From Chryseobacterium foetidum (GTDB taxonomy: Bacteria; Bacteroidota; Bacteroidia; Flavobacteriales; Weeksellaceae): DNA of 64,000 nt. Below, piece after piece: positions 53,172-62,300 of the stretch (position 1 is its first letter; every line of letters starts with the position of its first letter). The notes under the pieces are model-generated. The model was not told where the DNA came from. It did no database searches and saw only the letters and a program-made list of their open reading frames with translations. The position numbers and the translations under genes are program-made. Location of the stretch: NCBI RefSeq assembly GCF_025457425.1, contig NZ_JAMXIA010000001.1, forward strand, positions 2,604,001-2,668,000, written 5' to 3'.

Positions 53172-53622
53172 TAAATATTACTTTTTTCTTTACTGAATAA
53201 TTTAAAATTGATACCAAAAGAATCGCAGATATTTTACTTAAAATTTCCGGACTTAAAGTGTACACAATCAAATCGATATTATCTTTAAATACAAAACTGT
53301 AGAAAATCTGGAAGAAAATAAGACTGAATATCGTGGAAATGACAGATACCACCATAAAATAAACGAATTCTCTTTTCTTGGAATGCTTTCCGCGCTCAAA
53401 AACAAACCAGATGCTCAGGAAATAGTTTGTGATGATTCCGCATGAAGTCGAGAAAATATTACTTAACGGAAAATGTATTCCATGGAAATTTTTCTCTTCT
53501 GCGAGGAGTTGGGGAAGATATGAACTGAAAATCTTAAAACTTCCAATCTCTACCATGGCACTCAAGCCGCCGGCAATGATAAAGAAAAGTACCTGTTTCT
53601 GCCTAATGAGGATATCTTTCAT
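53164..53622 (-). CDS. GtrA-family membrane protein
   Basis: The frame opens at 53643; the start at 53622 (MKDILIRQKQVLFFIIAGG) is preferred and gives 152 residues. Four hydrophobic helices are visible, with the GtrA-type opening helix FFIIAGGLSAMVEIGSF and a second one (FSTSCGIITNYFLSIWFVF). Family members flip or move polyprenyl-linked sugars for cell-surface polysaccharide or teichoic acid, but the partner glycosyltransferase is not in the window. It overlaps plsC by 8 bases. Confidence 0.85.
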   Translation of the reverse strand: MKDILIRQKQVLFFIIAGGLSAMVEIGSFKIFSSYLPQLLAEEKNFHGIHFPLSNIFSTSCGIITNYFLSIWFVFERGKHSKKREFVYFMVVSVISTIFSLIFFQIFYSFVFKDNIDLIVYTLSPEILSKISAILLVSILNYSVKKKVIFNG

Positions 53623-53855
53623 CAAATTGATCAATTGCTGCAAAGTTATAACTATATGTTAAACACTAAAAAAAGATGTTAATTTTTTTTCTCCATTGAA
53701 AATTATTTCTAAATTTAATTTTCAGAACTGAAGAATCGATACCTGATAATAATTTAATTTTCAATCTTTTGGGATTGGAGTTTTTTCTATCTTGTAGTGC
53801 TTGTTTACAGCTTAATTCACTAAATTATATTCACATCAATCAATAATATATTTGT

Positions 53856-54119
53856 ATGGAACGTCAAAACAAATACAGAAAATTTCAGCTTCAGCAAAAG
53901 AAAATTGAAGATCTGGAGAGACAGAACTCCCGCTTCAAGAGAGTGTACACAGAATACGAAAATATGTCTGACGATCTTTGGAATCTCGAAAACTCTGAAG
54001 GCGAGCCTGTACCGGATGATTTTCTTGATGCCATGATCCTGCAGACTTCTTATCTGGAAGATGAAATTGAAGATTGGCTGCATCAGTACAACACTTCACA
54101 GAATGAGGTGCAATCCTAG
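53856..54119 (+). CDS. Small acidic coiled-coil protein, unknown function
   Basis: The 87-residue product is highly charged, with heptad-like QLQQKKIEDLERQNSRFKRV and acidic C-terminal helix FLDAMILQTSYLEDEIEDWL. No signal peptide or membrane segment. It looks like a conserved small cytosolic protein of flavobacteria; I do not recognise a named family. The next gene starts 85 bases downstream. A TATATTTG sequence ends one base before the ATG; as the start point would then fall inside the gene, it is probably not the promoter. Confidence 0.65.
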   Translation: MERQNKYRKFQLQQKKIEDLERQNSRFKRVYTEYENMSDDLWNLENSEGEPVPDDFLDAMILQTSYLEDEIEDWLHQYNTSQNEVQS

Positions 54120-54204
54120 TTTTTGTGAATAAAGTCATCGTGCTTTACCCCTGCTTTTTCAAGATAAATTCATATTTTAGCACCTTTAAATGAAATTGTA
54201 AAAT

Positions 54205-55056
54205 ATGGTTGCTATTGTTGACAGTGGTTCCACTAAATCAGACTGGGTAATCCTCGATGACTTCAAAAATGTTTTTTTAAAGACCGAAACGATTGGTTTC
54301 AACCCCAATTTTATCAGCAAAGAACTCATCGTACCTGAGATTGAAAAGAATCACAGTTTAACATCTGTGAAAAATTCAATTACCAGAATATTTTTCTACG
54401 GTTCCGGCTGTGGTGTAAGGCAAAACTGTGAAACCATAGAGCAGGAAATTGGTAAAGTTTTTACCAACGCAAAGATTGCTGTGAAAGAAGATCTCTATGC
54501 CGCTGCTTACGCTGCTTACGACGGTAAACCGACGATTGTCTGCATTTTGGGTACAGGTTCCAACTCGTGTTATTTCGACGGAGAAAATTTAAATATTAAA
54601 CTTCCTTCATTGGGCTATCTTATGGGCGACGAAGGAAGCGGAAGTGCCATCGGAAAACAGCTGGTGCGAAGATTCTTTATGCAGAAACTTCCTCAGGATT
54701 TACATTCAGAATTCCAGAATTTATACGGTTTGACAATTGATGAAGCATTGCAAAATATGTATCACAAAACAAGACCAAATGCCTATCTGGCAGATTTCAA
54801 TAAATTTGTTGTCGAAAGAAAAGACCATCCTTATTTCCAGAATATGGTTTTGGAAGAGATGAAAAATTTCTTCGATTATCAGGTTCTTCCTTATGAAGAA
54901 TCAAAAAATGCCGAGATCAATTTCATCGGCTCCATCGCTTACTATTACGAAGATATTTTGCGTTCCGCAGCTGCAGAGCTCGGATTAAATGTAGGTCACG
55001 TTGTACAGAAACCTATTGAGAGTTTGGTCAACTACCACATTCAATATATATTGTAA
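54205..55056 (+). CDS. BadF/BadG/BcrA-type ATPase, N-acetylglucosamine kinase-like
   Basis: The 283-residue protein has the ASKHA-fold phosphate-1 loop AIVDSGSTKSDWVILDD at the N-terminus, CILGTGSNSCYFDGENL as the second phosphate motif, and GYLMGDEGSGSAIGKQLVRR, which marks the N-acetylglucosamine kinase-like group of the BadF family. It probably phosphorylates an amino sugar, for example recovered GlcNAc, in the cytosol. It lies alone before maeB; no amino-sugar genes are near it. Confidence 0.82.
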   Translation: MVAIVDSGSTKSDWVILDDFKNVFLKTETIGFNPNFISKELIVPEIEKNHSLTSVKNSITRIFFYGSGCGVRQNCETIEQEIGKVFTNAKIAVKEDLYAAAYAAYDGKPTIVCILGTGSNSCYFDGENLNIKLPSLGYLMGDEGSGSAIGKQLVRRFFMQKLPQDLHSEFQNLYGLTIDEALQNMYHKTRPNAYLADFNKFVVERKDHPYFQNMVLEEMKNFFDYQVLPYEESKNAEINFIGSIAYYYEDILRSAAAELGLNVGHVVQKPIESLVNYHIQYIL

Positions 55057-55163
55057 GACTAATAGTAAGGCATTAAAGAAAATGGTAAATTAATATCGAA
55101 TTGGACTGGTTAGTGCATCTAATTTCATGCAGAACATCTCTAAAATGACTTAGTAGTTCGAAG

Positions 55164-55347
55164 CGTTAAGAAATTTTAAAAAATTCCGTAAAGAAATTTC
55201 CATTGTTTGAGTGGCGGCAGAAATTGTAAATAAAATCAGATTACATGTTTCCGCCCGAGTTTGGAAATTTTAGGAAGTTTTTAAAATTTTAGCGTAGAAA
55301 TCCAGTCTTGAACTTTTGGTTCTTTTGTTTTAAGACAAAAGAACATT
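55164..55347. repeat. Complex inverted-repeat element upstream of maeB
   Basis: The left part (GTTAAGAAATTTTAAAAAAT, GTAAAGAAATTTCC, TTTGAGTGGCGG) is mirrored on the right (CCGCCCGAGTTTGGAAATTTT, TTTTTAAAATTTTAGC; 55250-55294) with indels. It is followed by TTCTTTTGTTTTAAGACAAAAGAA (55319-55342), itself a hairpin. It fills most of the 335-base gap; no gene is seen. Confidence 0.6.
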
Positions 55348-55391
55348 TCGAATTCCAATTTGGTAAATGTTAAATAAAAAAATAAAATTTT

Positions 55392-57680
55392 ATGTCAAAT
55401 AAAACTCATCGCGACGAGAAAAATTTTAATCAGGCCGCGTTAGATTATCATAAAGCTGAACCAAAGGGAAAAATTGAAGTTATTCCTTCAAAACCTCACT
55501 CATCGCAGAGAGATTTGTCTTTGGCATACTCGCCTGGAGTGGCAATTCCATGTCTTGAGATTGAGAAAAACCCTGAAACAGTTTACGATTACACAGGAAA
55601 AGGAAATTTGGTCGCCGTAATTTCAAACGGAACAGCTGTTCTTGGTTTGGGTGACATCGGTGCTGAGGCTTCAAAACCTGTGATGGAAGGGAAGGGGCTT
55701 TTATTTAAAATTTTCGCAGACATCAATGTTTTTGATATTGAAATTGACGAAAAAGATCCCGACAAATTTATTCAAATTGTAAAAGGTATCGCCCCGACTT
55801 TTGGAGGAATTAACCTTGAAGATATCAAAGCTCCTGAAGCTTTTTATATCGAACAGAAATTAAAGGAAGAACTGGATATTCCGTTGATGCATGATGATCA
55901 GCACGGAACAGCAATTATTTCTGCGGCTGCATTAATCAATTCACTTCAGATTGCCAACAAGAATATCGATGAGGTGAAAATGGTGGTCAACGGAGCAGGA
56001 GCTGCGGCTGTTGCCTGTACCAATCTATATATTTCTCTTGGTTTAAAGAGAGAAAATGTGTTGATGTGTGACAGTAAAGGCGTTATCAATCACAAAAGAG
56101 AAAACCTGACGCCTGAAAAATTAGATTTTATTGCTCAGACGGATATCGAAACTTTGGAAGATGCCTGTAAAGGTTCAGATGTTTTCATTGGTTTGTCTAA
56201 AGGAAATGTGATGACACCGGAAATGTTGTTGAGCATGAATGAGAACCCGATTGTTTTCGCATTATCCAATCCTGATCCTGAAATTGCTTATGATCTGGCA
56301 CTTTCTACCAGAAAAGACGTGATCATGGCAACAGGAAGAAGTGATTATCCTAATCAGGTGAACAATGTTTTAGGTTTCCCGTATATTTTCCGTGGTGCTT
56401 TAGATGTTCAGGCTAAAGGAATTAATGAAGAAATGAAGCTGGCTGCTGTTCATGCAATTGCTGATTTGGCGAAAGAACCCGTTCCTGAAGCGGTAATTTT
56501 GGCTTACAACGTTCAGAATTTGCAGTTTGGAAGAGAATATTTTATTCCAAAACCATTCGATAACAGATTGATTACCAAGGTTTCAAGTGCTGTTGCTAAA
56601 GCAGCGATTGACAGCGGAATTGCCAGAAAAACCATCACCGATTTTGAAGAATATGAAACTCAGCTTCTCGACAGAATGGGAAGAGATGAGAAGTTGGTGA
56701 GAATGATGCAGAACCGCGCAAAAGCGAATCCGAAGAGAATTACTTTAGGAAATGCTGAGGAATACAATGTTCTGAAGGCTGCTCAGATTTTATACGAAGA
56801 AGGAATTGCTTACCCGATTCTTTTAGGAGATAAAAAATACGTCAAAGAGCAGATGGAGCGTTTCGGAATCAATATTGATGTTCCGATTATCGATCCGAGC
56901 GACGACGACCAGAAAGAAAACAGAAGAAAATACAGAGAAACTCTCTGGAAACTCCGTCAGAGAAAAGGGATGAACGAATACAAGGCAAAAAGATACGTTC
57001 GCCAGAGAGATTATTTCGGCCCTTTGATGCTGAAACACGGAGATACAGATGGTTTGATTATTGGTTTTTCTAAAAACTACGTATCAACTTTAAGACCTGT
57101 TTTGGAAGTTATTGAAAAAGAAAAAGGGGTAGAAAAAGTGGCGGCAATGATGATGATTCTGTCTGAAAAGAAACCTATTTTCTTCGCAGATACGTCGATC
57201 AATCAAAATCCTACCGCTGAAGATTTGGTGAATATTGCTAAAATGGCAGAGCACACCGTGAAATCTTTCGCTATCGAACCGAGAATTGCGATGTTAGGTT
57301 TTGAAAACTTCGCAGCGATTTCAGATACTTCCAAAAAAGTAGCAAAAGCGGTAAGCATTCTTCATGAAAAATTCCCGAAAATGATTGTTGATGGAGAAAT
57401 TCAGCCTGATTTTGCGATGAATTCTGATCATTTAAGTGATTATCCGTTCTCGAAATTAGGAACAACTCCGGCAAACACGTTTATTTTCCCGAATCTTGAA
57501 TCTGCAAACCTTTCATATAAAATTATCAGAGGAATGAAGGTGGCACAGGTGATTGGACCAATCCTGATGGGACTGAAACAACCTGTTCACGTTTTACAAA
57601 TGCGTTCAAGTGTAGATGAGATTGTGAATCTGGCGACAGTTGCAGTTTTGGATGCACAGAGAAGAGAAGGCAAAAAATAA
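55392..57680 (+). CDS. maeB: NADP-dependent malic enzyme with phosphotransacetylase-like domain
   Basis: The 762-residue protein has the MaeB layout. The malic enzyme part (about 1-420) has AYSPGVAIPCLEIEKN, HDDQHGTAIISAAALINSL and the Rossmann segment VVNGAGAAAVACTNLY. The C-terminal domain (about 430-762) resembles phosphate acetyltransferase but probably only regulates (LLGDKKYVKEQMERFGI; FADTSINQNPTAEDLVNIA). It decarboxylates malate to pyruvate with NADPH production. The domain order and length are normal. Downstream, a repeat, a terminator and a toxin-antitoxin pair separate it from ruvA, its usual neighbour in flavobacteria as far as I know. Confidence 0.95.
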   Translation: MSNKTHRDEKNFNQAALDYHKAEPKGKIEVIPSKPHSSQRDLSLAYSPGVAIPCLEIEKNPETVYDYTGKGNLVAVISNGTAVLGLGDIGAEASKPVMEGKGLLFKIFADINVFDIEIDEKDPDKFIQIVKGIAPTFGGINLEDIKAPEAFYIEQKLKEELDIPLMHDDQHGTAIISAAALINSLQIANKNIDEVKMVVNGAGAAAVACTNLYISLGLKRENVLMCDSKGVINHKRENLTPEKLDFIAQTDIETLEDACKGSDVFIGLSKGNVMTPEMLLSMNENPIVFALSNPDPEIAYDLALSTRKDVIMATGRSDYPNQVNNVLGFPYIFRGALDVQAKGINEEMKLAAVHAIADLAKEPVPEAVILAYNVQNLQFGREYFIPKPFDNRLITKVSSAVAKAAIDSGIARKTITDFEEYETQLLDRMGRDEKLVRMMQNRAKANPKRITLGNAEEYNVLKAAQILYEEGIAYPILLGDKKYVKEQMERFGINIDVPIIDPSDDDQKENRRKYRETLWKLRQRKGMNEYKAKRYVRQRDYFGPLMLKHGDTDGLIIGFSKNYVSTLRPVLEVIEKEKGVEKVAAMMMILSEKKPIFFADTSINQNPTAEDLVNIAKMAEHTVKSFAIEPRIAMLGFENFAAISDTSKKVAKAVSILHEKFPKMIVDGEIQPDFAMNSDHLSDYPFSKLGTTPANTFIFPNLESANLSYKIIRGMKVAQVIGPILMGLKQPVHVLQMRSSVDEIVNLATVAVLDAQRREGKK

Positions 57681-57690
57681 AGGTCATTTA

Positions 57691-57740
57691 AAAGTCCCAA
57701 AGGGACGATTTAGCAAAGATTAGGATGAAATCCTGTCAAT
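57691..57740. repeat. Diverged two-hairpin repeat after maeB
   Basis: AAGTCCCAAAGGGACGATTT (57691) and AGGATGAAATCCTGTCA (about 57722) have the same plan as the copies at 13890 and 17955: a GTCC/GGAC hairpin, a GATTT/GACTTT link, and a GGATGAAATCC hairpin. Confidence 0.6.
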
Positions 57741-57750
57741 AAAGCATAAT

Positions 57751-57793
57751 AAAAAAGGCGAACGGAATTTGTAGAATTCGGTTCGCCTTTTTG
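57751..57793. terminator. Bidirectional terminator between maeB and vapC
   Basis: AAAAAAGGCGAACGGAATT and AATTCGGTTCGCCTTTTT form a long stem with A-run on one side and T-run on the other, suited to end both the plus-strand maeB and the minus-strand toxin transcripts. Confidence 0.85.
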
Positions 57794-57841
57794 TTTTCAA
57801 AGTATTTTAATTTTTGAGTTTATTTTGATTTTTTTTGAAAC

Positions 57842-58252
57842 TTATTTAATTGAATGCAGAAAACTCTCCGCATTCATCACAGGAATCAGGGCGTTTTTAA
57901 AATCTTTTTCATTTCTGGTGATGATAAAATCACATTCTGTAGCGACAGCACTGAAATATTGCATTGCATCTTCAAAATCTTTGAAGTCTGAATTCATCGC
58001 TTTTTCAACCACGTCATCGTCCATTATAGCAATAGAACATAAAAGTTTAAACTTTCTGATTTTTTCCATAGCAGTTTTAGAATTTTCGTATTTTGAAATA
58101 AGATAATATGCAGTTGAAACAGTATTTGAAGAAGTGTAAATTTTGATTTTCTTCTGATCTCCCAAAGTCATGATTTTTGCTGCCGGCAAATAAAATTCAG
58201 CTCTTTCGCCAAGAAAATCCACTACGATATTTGTATCTAAAAATATTTTCAT
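57842..58252 (-). CDS. PIN-domain toxin (VapC-type)
   Basis: The 136-residue protein is a PIN domain: MKIFLDTNIVVDFLGER with Asp6, DFKDFEDAMQYFSAV with Asp92/Asp95, and CDFIITRNEKDF with Asp108. These acidic residues would bind the metal for RNase activity. The usual Glu on the second strand is replaced by SSNTVSTAYYL in this subgroup. It likely cleaves RNA, for example tRNA, when free of its antitoxin. Its start codon overlaps the antitoxin stop by one base, so the two are translationally coupled. Confidence 0.85.
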   Translation of the reverse strand: MKIFLDTNIVVDFLGERAEFYLPAAKIMTLGDQKKIKIYTSSNTVSTAYYLISKYENSKTAMEKIRKFKLLCSIAIMDDDVVEKAMNSDFKDFEDAMQYFSAVATECDFIITRNEKDFKNALIPVMNAESFLHSIK

Positions 58253-58497
58253 TATTTATATTTTTGATCAAAATAATCATGTCTGGATGAAGATTTTTCT
58301 ACATCCAGAGGAATACTTTTTCCGGAAGAAATACTTTTCACAAATGGCGAAATTTCTACTTCATCATTTTGCTCACTTGTTAGAGAGCTGAGGTAGTTTT
58401 CTACAAGCCTGGATAAACTGATTTCATTACTTAAAGCATATTTTTTAGCGCGTTCGATTACGTTTTCGTTCAATTTTAAGGTTAATTTTGAATCCAT
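58252..58497 (-). CDS. Antitoxin (DUF6364-like, ribbon-helix-helix type)
   Basis: The 81-residue protein has a short RHH-like N-terminus (KLTLKLNENVIERAKKYALS) and then NEISLSRLVENYLSSLTSEQ, followed by an acidic, flexible tail ending in SSRHDYFDQKYK that should wrap the toxin. Such proteins also repress their own operon; paired ATACGT repeats overlap its promoter. It is the first gene of the toxin-antitoxin unit inserted between maeB and ruvA. Confidence 0.85.
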   Translation of the reverse strand: MDSKLTLKLNENVIERAKKYALSNEISLSRLVENYLSSLTSEQNDEVEISPFVKSISSGKSIPLDVEKSSSRHDYFDQKYK

Positions 58498-58508
58498 AAT
58501 GTATTTTT

Positions 58509-58547
58509 ATACGTACAAATATACAAAATCCATACGTTCAAAATATA
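58509..58547 (-). promoter_or_regulatory. Promoter and operator of the toxin-antitoxin operon
   Basis: On the minus strand TATATTTG (58523-58516) is an exact TAnnTTTG box, 19 bases upstream of the antitoxin start. Two direct repeats on the plus strand, ATACGTACAAATATA (58509) and ATACGTTCAAAATATA (58532), are 23 bases apart and overlap the box, as expected for autoregulation by the antitoxin. Confidence 0.6.
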
Positions 58548-58685
58548 TCTTGATAATTAATCATTCAAATTTCTTCAGGAATTTTCATATTCGTTAATTT
58601 TTAACGTTTTAAAAGAAAAATTTAATAACGAAAACAAATAAAATCATTCCTTTCCTAGATGAAAGTATTACTTAGTTTAATTTAC

Positions 58686-58693
58686 TATATTTG
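58686..58693 (+). promoter_or_regulatory. Putative -7 box of ruvA
   Basis: TATATTTG matches TAnnTTTG exactly, 20 bases before the preferred ruvA start codon at 58713. Confidence 0.5.
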
Positions 58694-58712
58694 GGAGTTA
58701 TAAAAATTGATA

Positions 58713-59297
58713 ATGATATTTTCTTTACAGGGAACCGTTCAGGAGCTTAGTCCCACTTATGCCGTAATCAATGTGGGCGGTGTTGGCTACTACGTCGGTA
58801 TTAGTTTGATGACCTCCCAAAAGCTGGTTTTCAACAAAGAATCTTTCCTTTTTATTCAGCAGATTATCCGTGAGGATGCCCATTTGCTCTTTGGTTTCCA
58901 TACCCGTTTAGAGAAGGAAATGTTTAATCTCCTGATCAGCGTGAATGGGGTAGGAGCCGTTTCAGCACTCATTCTTTTATCTACTTTAAATCTTGAAGAA
59001 ATCGCAACAGCAATCTTGTCTGCCAACAGTGCTTTGATCCAGAAAGCCAAAGGTATCGGGGCAAAAACTGCTGAAAGAATCATCGTAGACCTCAAAGATA
59101 AAGTGCAGAAATTCAAGGTTGAAGGCGAAGAGATTTCGGCTGTAGTGAATAATAAAACCAAGGAAGATGCGTTATCAGCATTAGAAGTTTTGGGAATTCC
59201 AAAAAGGATGAGCGAGAAGATCGCAGACCGCATGATCAAGCAGAATGCAGACATCACAACGGAAGAACTCGTAAAGCAAATTTTAAAAAATATTTAA
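58713..59297 (+). CDS. ruvA: Holliday junction branch migration protein RuvA
   Basis: The frame opens at 58707, but the second Met at 58713 gives MIFSLQGTVQELSPTYAVIN, the normal RuvA opening, and 194 residues. The OB-fold domain has VGGVGYYVGIS, the helix-hairpin-helix domain LLISVNGVGAVSALILLS and KAKGIGAKTAERIIVDL, and the C-terminal UBA-like domain ends in EELVKQILKNI. It binds Holliday junctions as a tetramer and recruits RuvB. The sprA gene starts about 6 bases downstream. Confidence 0.95.
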   Translation: MIFSLQGTVQELSPTYAVINVGGVGYYVGISLMTSQKLVFNKESFLFIQQIIREDAHLLFGFHTRLEKEMFNLLISVNGVGAVSALILLSTLNLEEIATAILSANSALIQKAKGIGAKTAERIIVDLKDKVQKFKVEGEEISAVVNNKTKEDALSALEVLGIPKRMSEKIADRMIKQNADITTEELVKQILKNI

Positions 59298-59303
59298 GGG
59301 TTG

Positions 59304-62300
59304 GTGAAAAAGATTAGTTTTCTCAATATATTTTCGGTCTTATTTTTCCTGTTCGTTTCGGGCAGTGCATTTGCACAGCAGGAACCTACAGGATTTACCA
59401 TTAAAAAAGACTGGCAGGTAGAAGATCCTACCTACTACGAAGCCTATTACGACATCAAAACCGGAATGTATTTCGTCTATCCTAAGGTAGGCAATACCAT
59501 TACCGGGCCATACGTTGCAATGTCGCCTCAGGATTACAAAGAATTCATGGATGCCCAACAGGCAAAGGAATATTACAAAGACAAATCAAACCGATACAGT
59601 CTGATGTTCCGTAAAGATAAAGCGGAGGCAGAGAGATTAGGTTTAATTCCATCTTTAACCATCAACAACAGGCTTTTCGAAACGATGTTCGGAAGCAATA
59701 AAATTGAGATCATCCCTTCAGGATATGCTTCTTTTGACTTTGCCGGATTGTATCAGAAAATTGATAATCCTTTAATTTTACCTCAAAACAGAACGAGTTT
59801 TACTTTCGATATCGACCAGAGAATTCAGTTGGGATTAATTGGAAAAGTGGGTGAAAACCTTCAATTGAAAGCCAATTACGATACCCAAAGTGGTTTTGCA
59901 TTCGAAAACAGGATGAATCTCGTGTGGCAATCCAAAGGAACCTGGAAGGATCTTCAGACCAAAGGCTTGAATGATGTCAACAAACCAAGTGCCGGAGGTG
60001 AAGATAAAATCATCAAAAGAATAGAATTCGGTAATGTCAATATGCCACTTTCCACCAGTCTGATTCGTGGTTCGGAATCGCTTTTTGGGATAAAATCGGA
60101 ATTTCAGCTGGGTAAAACATTTGGAACAGTTGTGATGTCTCAGCAACAAGGTGAGGCAAGAAATATTGTTGTTCAGGGCGGCGGTGTGATGAATACGTTT
60201 AAAATAAACGCCATCGATTACGAAGACAATCAGCATTACTATATCGGTCATTACTTCCTTAATAATTATGATAATGCTCTATTAAATTATCCTCAGATCA
60301 ACTCAAGAATCAACATTTCAAGAATGGAAGTCTGGGTTTTGGATCAGGGAAACTCAAATTTAGCTTATCAGAAAAGTATTGTAGGGATAAGAGATTTGGG
60401 AGATGGACCTTCCGGTTTGCCTGATAACAGCCAGAACAATATCTACAGTGCTGTAACTTCGCTAGGTGCCGGTATTAGAAATCCGGATCAGACTTACAGT
60501 ACAGTTAATGGCCAGGTTCTTCCGAATTCTGCAGGTGGAACGGAAGCCTATACTGACGGCGAACAGTTTATCTACAACAGAAAAGCAAGAAGATTAACCA
60601 CCAACGAATATTCATTTCATCCGCAGTTGGGATATATTTCATTAAATCAGAAATTAAATGACCAACAGCTTTTAGCCGTATCATATTCATACACTGTGAA
60701 TGGTACCAATCAGGTGTATAAAGTCGGGGAATTCTCTGAGGAAAGTCCGGTTTTGATTACAAAATTATTAAAGCCAAATACTACCGTAAAAACTACATCT
60801 CCAATGTGGCAGCTGATGATGAAAAACATCTATGCCTTGGATGCGGGTCAAATTGAACAGGACGGATTTATATTAAATGTCCTTTACCGTGATCCAAAAA
60901 CTGGTGGTAAAGTAAATTACTTGCCGGGAACAAATGTGGCAGACATTAATTTGTTAAAATTATTAAACTGGGACAGGCTCAACCTGAATGGCGATTTACA
61001 ATCAAGCAGCGGTACTTTGGGTGACGGGATTTTCGATTTTGCAGAAGGAATCACGGTAAGAAAAGAGTTTGGAAAACTGATTTTCACCAAAGCGCAGCCT
61101 TTCGGTAGTCACATGCAGTCGGTTTTAGGAACAAATGATCCACAGTATGTATTTTCAGATCTGTATTCTCAGCAAAAGCAGGTGGCGAGTGCCAGCAATC
61201 TTGCCCAGCGATATACTTTGGAAGGGAGATATAAAGGAGCTCAGGGACAGGGAATATCTCTTGGTGCGGTAAACGTTCCGCAAGGTTCAGTAAAAGTTTC
61301 AGCGAACGGAGTTCAGTTGACAGAAGGTGTAGATTATACCGTAGATTATATGTTGGGATCGGTGACAATCATCAATGAAAATGTGAAACAATCAGGTCAG
61401 GCCATTAATATTTCACTTGAAAATCAACTTACTTTCAATACACAGCGAAAACGGTTTTTAGGCTTAAATTTAGAAAGAAGAGTCAGCGAAAACTTTATTT
61501 TTGGCGGAACGGTTGTCAATTATTCAGAATCTCCTCTTACTCAAAAGGTAAATTACGGTCAGGAAGCAGTGAACAACACGATGGCAGGTATCAACATGTT
61601 GTACAACAATCAGCTGCCGTTTTTGACGAGATTAACAGATAAAATCCCTGGAATTAATACTGAAGCTCCGTCAAATCTGAATTTCAGAATGGAAGGTGCT
61701 TATCTACTTCCGGGCATCAATAAAGGAACAAATGATCAGTCTTACATCGATGATTTTGAACAGACGACTTCAAAGATTTCTTTAAAAGAACCTACCGCAT
61801 GGAGCTTGGCTTCAAAACCTGAAAAGAATCAGGGTAACCCACTTTTCAACGGTGCCGGAGCAAATAATGATATTACAAATGGTTACGGAAGAGGTTTACT
61901 TTCCTGGTACAACATCGACCCGAGATTCTGGGGCGTGGGTGGAAGACCTCCTGAAGGAATCACGGCACAGTCAGTTTCCAATCACGCTTCGAGAAGAGTT
62001 CAGTTTTCTGAGATTTTCAACAACAGAGACTTCGTAGCCGGTGAGCAGACATTTACAAATACTTTTGACGTGTCTTACTATCCAAACGAAAAAGGACCTT
62101 ACAACGTCAACCCAAATACAGAAACTACTCAGCAGAGATGGGCGGGGATTATGCGTCCGATCAGTGTTTCCAACTTCATCAATTCCAATATTGAATATGT
62201 TGAATTCTGGATGATGGATCCGTATGCCGATAACAGACCTTTGAGTCAGCCGGGAGGTTCACCTAAACTGTTGCTACATTTAGGAAACGTTTCCGAAGAT

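Noticed and set aside
53847..53854. TATATTTG promoter box in front of the small coiled-coil gene at 53856
   Set aside because: The box ends one base before the start codon, so transcription would start inside the gene and no later Met is suitable. It is likely chance.
61852..62037. Small plus-strand frame within sprA
   Set aside because: It is out of frame with the long sprA reading frame and shows no independent signal.
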